In this document: in pieces, positions 11,162 to 25,869 of the stretch
Numbering within the stretch: the stretch's first letter is position 1
Layout of the letters: the number at the start of each line of letters is the position of its first letter
From: Paragyromitra xinjiangensis
Lineage: Eukaryota; Ascomycota; Pezizomycetes; Pezizales; Discinaceae
DNA: 64,000 nt
NCBI GenBank assembly: GCA_038503065.1
Contig: JBCAMK010000017.1
Location: 62,001-126,000, forward strand
Reading direction: 5' to 3'
Made by a program: the position numbers and the translations under genes
The notes under the pieces: model-generated
Database searches by the model: none
What the model was told of the DNA's origin: nothing
The model's input: only the letters and a program-made list of their open reading frames with translations

Positions 11162-11759
11162 CTTGGCCGAACTCTGGGCGAGGGCTAATTGAATCAGCAA
11201 TGAGAGATCGAAGGTGATGCGTCCAAGGAAGAATAAACGAAATTGATGATGGGCGAAGAGTGGGATTAAGTTTTCAGTGGTAGCTGATCACATGTACATA
11301 TGGTAACGCCTAGCTTTAGACCCTCGCCTGCGTATCGCCAAACAAAAAAGCAGGCCAGACAATGTACTATCACTCATGATACAAAATCCCCCTGAATTTC
11401 GATATTTCTAGATATTTTCAAAACGGTTCTCTAACCGGGAACCGAGGCTTTCAGGTATAATAAAGGTTTGTCTCCACATTCCTTCCCTTTGGTTTATCAT
11501 TGGCGTATCTAGCTCAGTTGGCTAGAAAGAAAAAGAAGGTTGGGGATGAAAATATCATAGAGAAACGACACCGAGAGAAATAAGCGCAGGTGGTATTTTA
11601 TATTTATAGACAATGATAATATACCCCCCAAATTTCAGGGCCTAAAGTACATTCTTAATTCAAATATTACCCAAACTCCATAACAGTCCATGTGAAATCA
11701 AAACTACCCGGTCTACCAAACCTGAGGAACACCACTCGTACTTGGGGTTTTAGTACAGT
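11162..11759. other. Intergenic spacer with tRNA A-box-like fragment
   Basis: At about 11505-11525 the sequence GTATCTAGCTCAGTTGGCTAG matches the D-arm/A-box region of a eukaryotic tRNA, but no anticodon arm or B box follows. I read it as a fragment or chance match. Confidence 0.3.
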
Positions 11760-14335
11760 CTACAGAGGAGGTAATGGGTTTCTACAGCAGAAAGTCAGCA
11801 ATTTAAACATAGCTCTAAACACTGGGAAGCAACATACCTGCAAATTGGACACTGCAGCCGAAACCTCATCCATCCCTCCAAACAATTTGAGTGAAACACA
11901 TGTTTACAAGGCGTTACCATATAACCTCTTCGGCCCAACAATCCAACCCCACCCCCGCTTCTTCCCAAGTCGTTTTCGTTGGAAATGGTAGGTACCTCGA
12001 CCGATTGCATACAAATAGCGCAATCAAATACTCTTGCACCAGGTACAGAGGATGGGGATGCTGGCATTTGAGGATCTGCAGCTTCTAGATCATCGATAGG
12101 GAGAATAGGATGGTAGTCGTAAGCAGGTGGAAGAAGCTATTATCCATATTAGCTGCAGGAACTGGCCGAAGTCTAACCTAGGGGTTGCCAAACTCACATT
12201 TGATGGTATTAAAAACCTAGGACCAAACATCTCTTGGCTTACTAGTGCACAAACTTGAAACCAAACCCATCCTATAATAATGGCAGCAACTCTCAAGTTC
12301 GGCTCCATGTAAAAGATATTTCCCTGCCAACAATATATGTATAAAACTGGCAAAGCTCTGCAGAAACTCATTCCGGCGACGAATTCCCACGTAAAGGCTT
12401 TTCGACATCCACGCATAATATTGCGATATATTTGTGGTACCCAAAAACTGTTTGCTAGGACGATAGCCGCATTCATGAAAATCGTCCGGAAGAAGGGTGG
12501 CCAAGATGTTGCATGTAGAGAAAGGAAAATGGAACCCAAGAGCACAAAATAAAAACGAGAGTATAACATTCCGATATCTTGTCTTCCATCATCATCGGTG
12601 TCATTAGTATCTTGGTTCTGAGGAAGGTTTACGGGTATTTGTGGCGCAGCAGATACAGGGGCGGGAAGTCCACTGGCAGATAGATTTGCTGGGACTGGGG
12701 TTGGAGCTGTAGTTGTTGCAGGCGTAGGTTGGGCCGCGCGCCTTTCGGGGCGCTGGACACGATATATTGTGATAAGGAAACGCATGCCGAAAACCGAGAC
12801 CAACAAAAATGAGAAGAAGGCGGCTGAAACTAGAGGTAAAAAACAAGAGTCTAAAATGGCCTATTAGTTTCAGGGTTGAACTAAGCTAGGGGCAAATCAA
12901 CATACCCACGAAGACAGCAACAGCAAGAAACGCCATAGTTAAATACCCATCAACCACACTCATCATAGCCATGGTCCAGAAGCTAACTCTACTGACCGTA
13001 CTAGGTGTATTGCTCTCATTCATTTGTCTAATTAACAACCATATTTGTGCGACCATTACAACGGCAGCACTCAGAGCAAAATTGGAAGCTCTATCATAAT
13101 AGCTCTCTACCTTCAGACCTTTAGACTTCTTTGTGCTAAGAACAAATCCGCACGTAGGAGAGTAGATGATCGATGAAAGGATTATTGGCGGAGCAACCGG
13201 CACCGGTGCACCAGTGGGATGACGAAGTTCTTGCTCAATTTGATGGATTACTTCCTGGGTCATTGGCTGTTGAGACTGAAGATGGCTTGAGCCAATAGGA
13301 AAAAAGGATAGGAGTGATGAAGAAGATTTTAGGGGAGCGATGGGGTGTAGTTGAAGATAGACAATGAATTCGCAACGAGGATCTTGGTTGGAGATTTGGT
13401 TGGAAGAGGGTTGCCAAGGAGTGCCAGAGTGAGATGAGTCCTCTTGTTTTTTGATCGCAGCAGAAATTGATGATAGAAGTAGAGACTTGGATAGGGTGTA
13501 TGATCCATTCGTGAGTGTAAAATGGGGTAGTGCAAATATCCCTGCGAATCTACACACTTGATCAGTCAAAACATCCTGTGAATAAAAAACCAAATCACGA
13601 AGAGAAAGAACCACTATCTAACCTCTCAGAAGAAGTTGCCAAGACCATCTCACCGGTCCTTGTGAAATGCACGCCAAATAAAGTAACATCCTGCGAATCG
13701 CCACCTTGCTTATTCTTGATAATCATGGTCATGGCAACTTCCTGCACCTCTGCAGGTTCCTTTTCCTCAATATTGAAGGTTATTTTCCCACTATCAATCG
13801 TGATGTTCTTATAGTATGTTTGGTTTGTTTGTGGTACTTGGAATCCTGGAATCTGGAGACGGCTCCATTCGCCATGGATAGTTCCTGATGCATTTCGATA
13901 CAGGGGTAGCTCTTGATTTGGTGTTGGAACGCGCTTCGTCTTGCTGTTTCCCCCAATAACAGATTTTGGTCCTGCTTCCCTTACAGAAGCTTTGGCATCT
14001 GTCAAGCTTAAGCTCTCCCTACTTCCTTCAATCCTGACTTCGGCATTTCCCGTCGGCTCCACTCCTACAATGCCCCGCAAATAATCCCCCATAACTTCGT
14101 CCGTCATCTCCTTAACCTTCTCCCTGATCAGCTCCGGTGGTACCGGTCCATATCTGCTAATTCCCGTCAAATTCCCCGGATTCCCAAACGTAGACTTTCG
14201 CAGTGTTTCAAGCGCGGCCTTTTCCCGTGTGATAATGTCATCAACCTCGTGGCGTTGAGTAGGCGAGTTGCCATCAGGGGCTAGAAGAATGATAATTATC
14301 AGTATCAAAAAGACTCCTAGGCGGGATTGCTCCAT
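11760..14335 (-). CDS. DSC1: DSC E3 ubiquitin ligase subunit 1 / TUL1 (membrane RING-H2 ligase)
   Basis: Five exons (14335-13623, 13549-12906, 12829-12198, 12136-11838, 11781-11760) give 769 aa. The N-terminus has a hydrophobic signal or anchor (FLILIIIILLAP), followed by a luminal domain and several membrane segments (e.g. YLTMAFLAVAVFVG, FGMRFLITIYRV, YRMGL-region helices). The C-terminal RING-H2 finger has CAIC, CKHVFHSNC and CPIC, and the protein ends in CPICRNPLPPL, the usual DSC1/TUL1 ending. In fungi this subunit is the catalytic E3 of the Golgi/endosomal DSC complex. That complex ubiquitinates membrane proteins and, in Aspergillus and fission yeast, is needed for SREBP cleavage. The CDC48 gene is the next gene upstream. 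Confidence 0.93.
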
Positions 14336-15941
14336 AAAGTTCGAGGAGCTGAGTAAGGTGGTCGCGATTTAGATCGGGATACGTTCACGAGTCGTCCGTT
14401 GTCAATAACTTCCGTATGGAGTTAGATTAGTAAGGGGCGAGGCTCATAACCCTAACCTTTTTGGCGGCTAATCCCGCAGCTCCTGTGAGCTTTGACCAGA
14501 ACAGAACAGCTCTCTTAAGTTGGACAGATCCTTAACTTTGGCATCAATCCGTTATCCTCAACCCCTCATTATTAGACACAACTAAGTTGATGCCGAATTA
14601 GCTGTATCATCTCCAGTAGCATCTCACATTTAGAGTCAAACACCAAACCAATCGACCCATGGTTGTATTGGGGATTGTATGGTACGCAGGCCATCAAATC
14701 TAAGGCCCTCTGGCACTTCCAAAATGGTGAAAAAGTACGAGCCCATGCGATAGTATGAAGTAAAACTCTCCTACTCTTTAGGCCGCCTCAAAGCGTGGTC
14801 ACTAGGATACGAACAAACCTATCAGTCACCACAACTTTAGTGGGTTGAAAGGAACGCTGGATTGTAAGCTCTTTTTGTAGAGTATTGAGGGGTTATTCTA
14901 CCGTGCCTACTTCGGGAGTAATAATCGGTTAGGTATAGTTGCGCGATATGATTGGTAAGGCCTATTGAAAACTGACTACATATTTAATATTCGGATTGCT
15001 TCGGTAATCATGCACAATTTCGGACGACTACCGATTCGCTTAACTCTGAATAGTCCTCACCTCTGCAATCTGAACCTTCCCAAAAACCACGTTACAAGAT
15101 AGACACATTCTCCAACTATTTCGCTTGGATATTAGTAGCTCTATACTACATGTAGTTAATACGACTAGCGCTACAGGCAGGAAAGTTGGTGATGCTGAAA
15201 CACAACCGCACATACATGTATATAAACTGGCGAGGCTGGCTGCACGGGAGATTAAATCGACTCCGCCTTCTTCAACAGTGGTTATCGTAAAAAGGTGCGA
15301 ACCGAAAGCTTGATAGATTCACTGACTTGACTTTGGCAACTTTGGATTGCGCACGTATGCTGAAACCTTCAACTGAGTGCTTCTGTACTGTACCGGTTCA
15401 GGGCACCTCTTGCCGTTACAATTATGGAGCAGCGAGTGATAGTTCGTGGTTCTTATGGGATTAAAAGTATTGATTTTGTACTACAGGGCACTAAATTAGG
15501 ACAACTCATAAGTGAAGGTGATTCAAGCGTCTAAAAACTCAGAACAAGCTCCTCGATTAAATCACTTGGATTTTTCATTAAAAAGTCTTCCGGCGAAACG
15601 CGACCCACTGATTTATTCTACTTGGTCCAGGATTTTGCGATAAAAATTCCCACAATAAAAACATGTTCATAAAACCATAAAATTCATTGATAAAAATAGA
15701 AAGAGAATACATCACACCCCGGGATTTAGTCGTAGGATTTGCCGTACTAAAGAAGCTAAAAACACAAATATCGGCCATGATTTAACGATGAATAGATGAA
15801 CAGAACTGCAGTATCATATTCTATGACAGAAGTATAGCATCGCACGTCTCATCAAACAAGATGTAAACCCCTGTCTTATCAACCGTTTCCATTTTCCGTA
15901 TTCCACTGAACAATTAAAGAAAAGACTCCACCACAAAGAAT
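14336..15941. other. Intergenic spacer between DSC1 and CDC48
   Basis: Holds the DSC1 5' flank (telomere-like CATAACCCTAACC at about 14447) and the CDC48 3' flank. Only short frames are present. Confidence 0.4.
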
Positions 15942-18937
<2,996 letters not shown>

Positions 18938-19587
18938 ATTGGAATTACTGTGGGAGGATATTCTGGAGATAGATGAAGAAGAGAAAACAAGTAGAAAATG
19001 ATGTTAGGGGTGGATGTGGTGATGGATAAGAAGGTGAAGGTGAAGGTGGAGGAGAGGGAAGGCGGAGGAGCAAGAGGTACTGGAGAGGTGTTGAGAGGGC
19101 GGCGGATTTAGACTGGAGCTTCGTTACCTCAGCCCGCCAAGAAGAACCCCGCCGAAGGCCATCGATAATATGTAACAAACCCTTCCCGAGCTCATCTAAC
19201 CTGGTTGCCCGACTATATGCACAGCGAATTGATTTCTTTCTCAGTATTATTTGCATCCTTGATAATCTATCGTTTAACAGATTCTAGAATGCTCTCTGTT
19301 ACTATGACGCGTTGCCGTATTCGATCAATAAGCTACACGCCACAATGCGGCTCTTTGATGTGGCTTCTCTTGTGCTCCTCAACAGTTCTTTGCAATTCCA
19401 CCTACCTACTTTATGCAAGGGTTTCTTTTGCTAGATCTTTCATATTAGGTGTTTAAATTTCGTGCATGTGCCTGCATAATATATCCTAGAGGGGAGTAAA
19501 TCGTAAGCATCGACCGCTTGCCTAGAAAGCGTTCGCTTGGAGCTACGATACAATTTATTGCCTCAGGCGTAGGCTCGTTCCCTACTA

Positions 19588-19758
19588 CAGTACCAAAAAA
19601 TGGGGTGGATCTACTACCGTATTTTTAGGAAATGCTGTATTAATTCTGGAGCGCTGCTGCATTTGCTGATAAATCCCGTAGCACTGCGGAACCGACCCAG
19701 CACCTTTTTAGAATACTGTAAAAATGCTGTACCAATCGCATCCCCCTTTTTGGCACTG
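19588..19758. mobile_element. MITE-like element with CAGTRCCAAAAA termini and TA flanks
   Basis: The left end reads CAGTACCAAAAAATGGGG and the right end, in reverse complement, CAGTGCCAAAAAGGGGG. Both are directly flanked by TA (19586-19587 and 19759-19760). A 171-bp non-coding body between 12-bp terminal inverted repeats (one mismatch) with TA duplications is the layout of Tc1/mariner-type MITEs, whose ends often begin CAGT. No transposase is present in the window. Homology to a named family was not checked. Confidence 0.55.
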
Positions 19759-20149
19759 TACCTATGGCTGCTGCCTACGGTACGCAGCAAGCTGTGCAGT
19801 GGGGCTGGGCATGAAGCTACCTTAGACGTGGCCAAAAGTCTATCACCTACCGCTACCAACCTATAGAGGCGGTTTGCAAAATGCTTATCTGTTAAGATGG
19901 CACGTGGAGCTTTTTTTTCGGAGTTAAGAGCCATTTGTCCTCGCCGCGTTCGTGGCGCAACGATATTGCGATAACTCGCCACTCAGGCAAACATCCAGAG
20001 CATATGTGACCCAAAGCTCATGTTTGGTTTGTTTGCCATCAGTGATAGATCTCCCAACAGGTGCCGGAACTTCTAATTTTAGGGAATTCGAGACTAGATA
20101 CATAAGTAATCGAGTGATACTACATGACTGGTAACGTTGAGTTATCCGG

Positions 20150-20363
20150 CTACCGTATTATCTCGATCATAAAGAACTGGCCTGGACTAGGCAGTTCTAA
20201 ATTGGCCTTCGGAAAACCTCAAAAAAGTGTCAAAGGCGGTTGCAAGGCATCAGAAATTTTTGCCCTAATCGAGCACCCACTTCCCTGATAGAGTAATTCC
20301 AATTAAAGTATTTCAGCTGAGTCTAGCCCAGGCCAGTTCTTTATGACCGAGATAATACGGTAG
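20150..20363. repeat. 41-bp inverted repeats flanking a 132-bp core (MITE-like or hairpin)
   Basis: The left arm 20150-20190 starts CTACCGTATTATCTCG. The right arm 20323-20363 is its reverse complement with 39 of 41 positions identical. Both mismatches are G/A transitions. The left arm also contains a smaller nested hairpin (AGAACTG...CAGTTCT). TA dinucleotides sit at both outer edges, but they fall within the palindrome, so they do not prove a target duplication. The core has no reading frame. It could be a MITE or a foldback transcript. Confidence 0.6.
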
Positions 20364-21052
20364 TTTTTGCAACTATAGCCTTTCCAGATTTATGCTCTTA
20401 GTTATACGTGGCATGCTTCATGCAAGGGATGAAAAACAAGCCTCCCTGTCGACGAATCGGGTGGACTTTAAAAGTACGTTTTAGGGTTAAGAGGTTTGAG
20501 TCGGAGTTAGTGGGTGAGAGGGAGGTTATGAGTGAAGATGGAGAAGTTTAACGACTGGTATTCGTGCTTGATATTTTCTTATTCCTTGAATTATCCCGCT
20601 CTTAGGACGTAGAGTCAAGCGACGAGTTGAGGGGAGAAAAGAGGCAACCTGATTACTTAATTATGTAGCTCTTCGGGGGCAACTTGCCAGTTATTATTTT
20701 TGATGATATAACAGTGTTCCTGTGGATTACTTTGCGGAAGCAAAGGAACACATGTGGTAGACGCATATCTTCGAATAGCACTCCTCCTGCTGCAGTATGT
20801 TGTGTACGTATATAACTTTCTTCAGATTTACCAACAATATCCAGAATCAACAAACCCAATGCAGCTCACCGAGCATACATGCCCAAGTTAGACTACGTGA
20901 GATACTGAACCTCCCAAAGAAGTTGAATTCATAGTATTGTTTAAAATATACTCCAAGTAATGCACCTATCCACTATCAAACTACCAAAGCATCAAAGTTG
21001 AATGAACCATCTATCCACACATGAACCCTAATCCCTTACCCCCAAGCACTCT

Positions 21053-21695
21053 CTACTCTTTAAGAAACGCCTCATAATCGCTCTTCTCCAGCAACAGATC
21101 CAACTCACTCGCATCGCTCACCTTAATCTTCGCAATCCATCCATCCTGCTCAGGACTCTTATTGATCAGACCAGGCTTATCCGACAGCTTCTCATTAACC
21201 TCGACGACTATTCCTGAGACAGGGGCCATGATGTCTGAAGCGGATTTAACGGACTCGACGGCGCCGAAGGTCTCGCCGATAGTGCACTCGGTATCTGTTG
21301 TAGGAAGCTCGACGAAAACGACGTCACCGAGAGCGTCCGCGGCGAAGGAGGTGATGCCTACTGTGGCTGTTGCTCGGAAAAGATAAAGTTAGTGATGGGA
21401 GAGAAGCGGATGTGAGGAAGAGGAACCAATGTCTGAGACGCTCGGGTCGTGGTGAATCCATTCATGTTCTTTGGTGAACTTTGTAACTATGATATATCCA
21501 CATTGTTAATTCCCAATTCTGGCTGAAAATCCCTAAAATTGCAACTCCAAGCAATATCCAGAGAACCATACCAAAGACTCTCGCCGAACCCGAAAATGCC
21601 CTGCTACTCAGTTTCGGCATCTGAACATTCACCCTAGTAGACGACCGGATAGCCGAAAAGGCGCGGAACGAGGCTAAACGAGCGATTGAAGTCAT
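21053..21695 (-). CDS. GCV3: Glycine cleavage system H protein, mitochondrial
   Basis: Three exons (21695-21572, 21486-21427, 21366-21053) give 165 aa. The first 40 residues are basic and Ser/Ala-rich without acidic residues, a mitochondrial presequence. The mature protein begins VTKFTKEHEW and carries ITSFAADALGDVVFVELP and the lipoyl site AVESVKSASD, where the Lys is lipoylated. The C-terminus is the usual DYEAFLKE. H protein shuttles the aminomethyl group between the P, T and L proteins of the glycine decarboxylase complex in the matrix. The gene is divergent from the mitoribosomal gene at 21947, with 251 bp between start codons. Confidence 0.95.
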
Positions 21696-21832
21696 TTTAA
21701 AAGAAATTAGAGGTAATTAGACAGAAAAAGGGGCAATTAAAAGGATACAACCGTGAATTGTCGGAGTGATATAAAGTAGACAGGAACAAGAAAACCGTTG
21801 ACAGCCGATCTGAAGTCCCGTCACCCCACCGT

Positions 21833-21838
21833 CACGTG
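21833..21838. promoter_or_regulatory. CACGTG box in the GCV3/MRP17 shared promoter
   Basis: A palindromic CACGTG lies 138 bp upstream of the GCV3 start and 109 bp upstream of the MRP17 start. This is the core site of fungal bHLH regulators such as Cbf1-type factors. Use at this site is inferred from position only. Confidence 0.35.
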
Positions 21839-21946
21839 GAAGGCTTGGCGCGATAAGGAACCTTTGTCTCAACATTCTTTGGCTCTCATCGTGCATTTGC
21901 GGAAAAGTTGAAGAAGCAGAGCCTCACGATTCCAACGACAGCGACA

Positions 21947-22420
21947 ATGCTTTACGAACTGATTGCCGTGGTGAGTATTGAGTCTTGTTATTGTTTTATT
22001 GCAATTGGCTACTTAAGTTTGTACTAACTGATCTTTAGGTCCGCGGCCAGAGTCTCCAGGAAGTCAAAGAGTCCGTCCTTTACACCATCCCCACTTCTTC
22101 ACTTAGCTAACCTCCGCTCTCCTCATAGCATTGCCAAATCTGCTGGTGTTCTGGTCCTTCGGAACGGTGGTGTAATTCGTGGCTTCACAAACTGGGATCG
22201 ACTGCTCCTCCCTAAACGAAAGCTTGCACATCAGGCATACCATACACATGGACAGTATTTTATTATGCGCTTTGATTCCAATGCTATCACGCAGAAAGAG
22301 ATCAGGCGGACGTTAGGGCTGGATCCGCGAATGGTGAATTTTTCTGTTGTTAAGTTGGGACAGAAACTTGAGGAGGTGGCGGAGGTGGCAGGGCAGACTT
22401 TCAGTATGAAGCCTTTGTAG
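21947..22420 (+). CDS. MRP17: Mitochondrial ribosomal small-subunit protein bS6m
   Basis: Three exons (21947-21970, 22039-22070, 22129-22420) give 115 aa. The protein starts MLYELIAVVRG and continues LQEVKDIAKSAGVLVLRNGG and VIRGFTNWDRLLLPK, matching the bS6 fold, in which the N-terminal beta strand and the 'GGVIRGxTNWG' loop are conserved. The C-terminal part FIMRFDSNAITQKEIRRTLG gives the last strand and helix. Length agrees with fungal mitochondrial S6 proteins. The first exon has only eight codons. It is transcribed away from GCV3 from the same spacer. Confidence 0.9.
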
Positions 22421-23048
22421 AGAGTGGGTGGGGTATCATATGTGTGGAGTATTGGTTTTGGATAGTGGTAGGGGATGAGGCGTTAGAAACCCACCCTTTT
22501 CCGAGGGGTATTGCTAGTTGGATTGATATCCAAATTGGTGGGGGAAATGGTTGGTGAGAGTTACGAGATATGGTTTAAGCTGCTATAGCTACGTCTTCAA
22601 ATAAAGACAAAACAACCTTCTTGCTATCTGGCTTACAAAATATTTAAACTCGCTCGACTTGATCTCTCCTCTTCATGCTATCTCATCCAACTGTTGACGA
22701 TGTCTACGCAAGCTCCAAGACATTACCAAACTGTATCTTCCCTAGCCACCCCCACCAAAATTCCCATACCCTTCATATACTATCACTCACCTCCTCTACC
22801 GGCCTGGAGAAGATATTGTGACCCACATATCCTAGTCACAGTCCGGAAAACATGAATATCAATCATTCTTTTTTATATACAACTACAGTAAAGTACCATG
22901 CCTGGCTTTATCTTCTCGCTATTTTTAACTCCTGCTGTACAAGTACCTCGATTCCCAGAGGGAACATGCACCGAAAGACCAACATACCGTGCAATGCCCA
23001 TTCTAACTATGTTCAGAGAAAAAGCCTCCCATCCCAACACTCACGCCT
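22421..23048. other. Convergent spacer between MRP17 and HEM3
   Basis: 3' flanks of the two convergent genes; no other feature seen. Confidence 0.4.
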
Positions 23049-24190
23049 TCACCCCCTCCCTAAATTAATCTTGTCCAAAATCTCTTTCGCCCCCTCATCA
23101 ACCAACAAATCCGCAACACTCCTCCCAAACTCCTCCGCCTCCTCCTCACTTCCAACCTTCGAATCCCTCTCCACACCCACACACGCCTCCCCATCCAAAC
23201 TCACCACTCTAGCCTCCATCCTCAACGCCCCATCCACAAACCTCGTCTCCACCCCAATCGGAACCGAACACCCTCCCTCCAACCTCCTCATCAGCGCTCT
23301 CTCCGCCACGCACGCCAACGTAGTCTCCATGTGTCCCAATGGCCGCAGCAGCCCCTCCGCAACAGCATCAGCACTCCTAACCTCAACCCCAAGCGCCCCC
23401 TGTCCAACCGCATGCAACAACACCGGCGACGACAACGGCGCTGTGATCCTATCCCCAAGATCTAGACGTAGTAATCCTGCAGACGCAAGTATCAAGCAAG
23501 CATAAGGCGAGTCCTCAGCATCAAGCTTTGCAAGTCGTGTACCAACATTACCGCGCACATCCGCAAACTGCAAATCCGGGCGTTTCTTTGCAATCTGTGC
23601 ACTACGGCGGACGGAAGATGTGCCGATTGTGGAACCGGGTGGGAGGTCGGAAAGTGATTTGTAGGGGGAGTTGGCTTTCATTACTAGTGCATCACGAGGG
23701 TCTGTGCGTGTTAGACGAGTGATAGTGGGTGCAGGGGGGACGTACCTTCGCGTTCGAGGATTGCGCCGATTTTGCACCCGGGGGGGAGCTGGGTTGGCAT
23801 GTCTGGGGGGTGTGGTCAGTATTTTTGGTTTTTTTTCTTTCTTTCTTGCTCGTGAGGTGGGTGGTTTGGGGGCGGACCTTTGAGGGAGTGGACGATCATG
23901 TCTAGCTTGTTGTCTAGAAGGAGTTCTTCGAGTTCTTGTGTCCAGAGGGCTTTAGCGCCGAAGGAGTGGAGGGGTGTGGTTTGGTTGTTGTCGCCTGTGG
24001 TGGTCATTGAGATGATTTCGAAGTCGAGCTCTGGGTGGGCTTGTAGCAGAGCATCGCGGACGATATTGGTTTGGACCAGGGCGAGCTTGGAGGCGCGGGA
24101 ACCGATGTAGAATTTCTTTTTGGGGGAGGTAGAGGGGGAGATGGCGGACATGATGGTGGAGTGAAGACGGACGAGGAGGTAGGAGGACAT
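23049..24190 (-). CDS. HEM3: Porphobilinogen deaminase (hydroxymethylbilane synthase)
   Basis: Three exons (24190-23878, 23802-23746, 23701-23049) give 340 aa; starting at the internal ATG at 24151 would give 327 aa. Motifs: FYIGSRASKLALVQT at the N-terminus, FGAKALWTQELEELLL, DMPTQLPPGCKIGAILEREG, STIGTSSVRRSAQI with the substrate-binding arginines, and LEGGCSVPIG holding the cysteine that attaches the dipyrromethane cofactor. The enzyme joins four porphobilinogens into hydroxymethylbilane, the third step of heme synthesis, in the cytosol. The first in-frame ATG adds a short hydrophobic or basic leader (MSSYLLVRLHSTI); which start is used is open. The gene is very G/C-skewed compared with its flanks. 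Confidence 0.95.
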
Positions 24191-25869
24191 TTGGGGGGAT
24201 TGTAGAGGTGGGATGGTTGGGGTTGAGAGATGTGGGGGTAGAAGGTGGTGGGGTGAACTACATCTCGAGGATTCCCTGCATTGCGCCACATTCTGCCACA
24301 TCTATCCCATTCCGGTCTTGGTTCTGCATCTTTGTCCGTCTTGCTTCATCTCCAACGCAAATACGTCCTCACTCTCTGTTTCTCTCTCCATGACCTTATC
24401 TCGTCTGCTTATTCTTTGAATGTCATTTAAAGTGTAGTATGCCCCCACCTCGTCTACAGAGAACATAACACTAACCCATCGATACTGCCCACGACTCTTC
24501 CCTTATATGGATGATTTGTCTTGGTCCGATTATCTAAAGAAGCTGTCGATTATGATTAATCAAGTACCATGCGTCTTTTATCATAAACGCTATGTAAACT
24601 CCATCACTCTCAAGCAGTTATTCTTAATCGAGCAGAAATTGAAAGCACCGCCGATGATTCAGATTACTGGCCAGTGTTAAGTTCTGGGACAATGCCAAAC
24701 GGCGATGCAGCTGTAGACACGAAAGACTATGAAACGATCTACACAACCGCCAGTTTATCGATGCAAAGGGGTGGGGAACAGGGTATCAAATGAATGGGTT
24801 TTGTAGTGCGCAGACCCCAACCAACGCAACACAATGCATTCGATGGAGAGGAATGTGGAGACACTTAACCAACAAAGCGAGGACTCTACTATTGGCCGTG
24901 GACGGGATTAGTTTCATAACAGTAGATATTTTCGGGCAATTGTTAAAATCAGGATTGCTTAAATGGTCATTTTCGTGTTTCCGGATACTGGCGTGTTCGA
25001 CCTTTTTGACCGGAGCTGTGCAGTTATACTCGCAGGGCAAAAGAGGTTCGCAACTCGCCAGGCACTAATGCCGACAAAGGCTTTATTACATATAACTGGA
25101 GGATTTTGCGAAAAGTTTACTAGCTATAACGCAAGCGGACATGGTACGCGGTAGTCGTTATAGAGTTACTATTGTTGTGCTACAATCTGGAATGCCCCAG
25201 AATAATGGCGTGGTGATGGGGTTTATGTGTTGGGTAGTTGTGATGGGCCTTTCTGACGGGTCTCACCTTCTGCACTATGCTGAACCATGTGGTGGCTAGA
25301 CTGAAGCTGGATAGGAATTGAGTGGGGATTCTCAAGTGGGAGTAGAGTCTGGGCGAAATGAGCCTGACAAGGAAGAGGTGTAAAGGATAAGATAAGGCGA
25401 AGAGGAAGACGTGCTAGACATGGGTTTGCTATTAGAGAGTGGATTATGGGGTAGGGATGGGAAATTGGGTTAGGGTGAGGGAGGGTTTTCCGGAATTATA
25501 CGTGAAGATTCGACATACCCAATGTATAGCGAATCATAGCTACTTCAACACCCTACTGATCGACAGGGCTCGGAGATATATTTTGAAGGTCTATAGAACA
25601 TTGCACTAGGGATGTTTAACTTAGCAGCGAGGAGTTATTAAGGGAAATTCCTAAATAACTGGCTGATACTCTACTTCAAGTCTCTAATATTCATCGTTAG
25701 ATAGCCGCCAAGACCCAAAGAGCCGCCAAATGAAATTTTTCTGGGCCGAGTGACGAATGACATTAGCAACATCCCACCTTCCTTCAACTTCAACTCTTCT
25801 GGCTCTGTATTAACTCTCTCTCTATCCTACATCCAAATATATAGTCCTCTCTCTATCGGATCTTTCACT
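24191..25869. other. Divergent spacer between HEM3 and TIM50
   Basis: No gene is convincing; frames around 24786-25154 lack coding character. The last 150 bp before TIM50 are pyrimidine-rich and hold a 5' leader. Confidence 0.4.

Larger units (their letters stand above)
18938..21052. other. Gene-free spacer with two short inverted-repeat elements
   Basis: No gene is visible. The CDC48 5' flank near 18950-19100 is purine-rich on the + strand, so CT-rich in the sense of the gene. Two inverted-repeat elements are listed separately. Confidence 0.5.

Noticed and set aside
11503..11530. tRNA gene
   Set aside because: Only the 5' third fits; no anticodon stem, T arm or B box follows within 80 bp.
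22852..23505. 217-codon plus-strand frame opposite HEM3
   Set aside because: It is Ser/Pro-rich shadow text of the GC-skewed HEM3 exon, which has unambiguous family motifs on the other strand.
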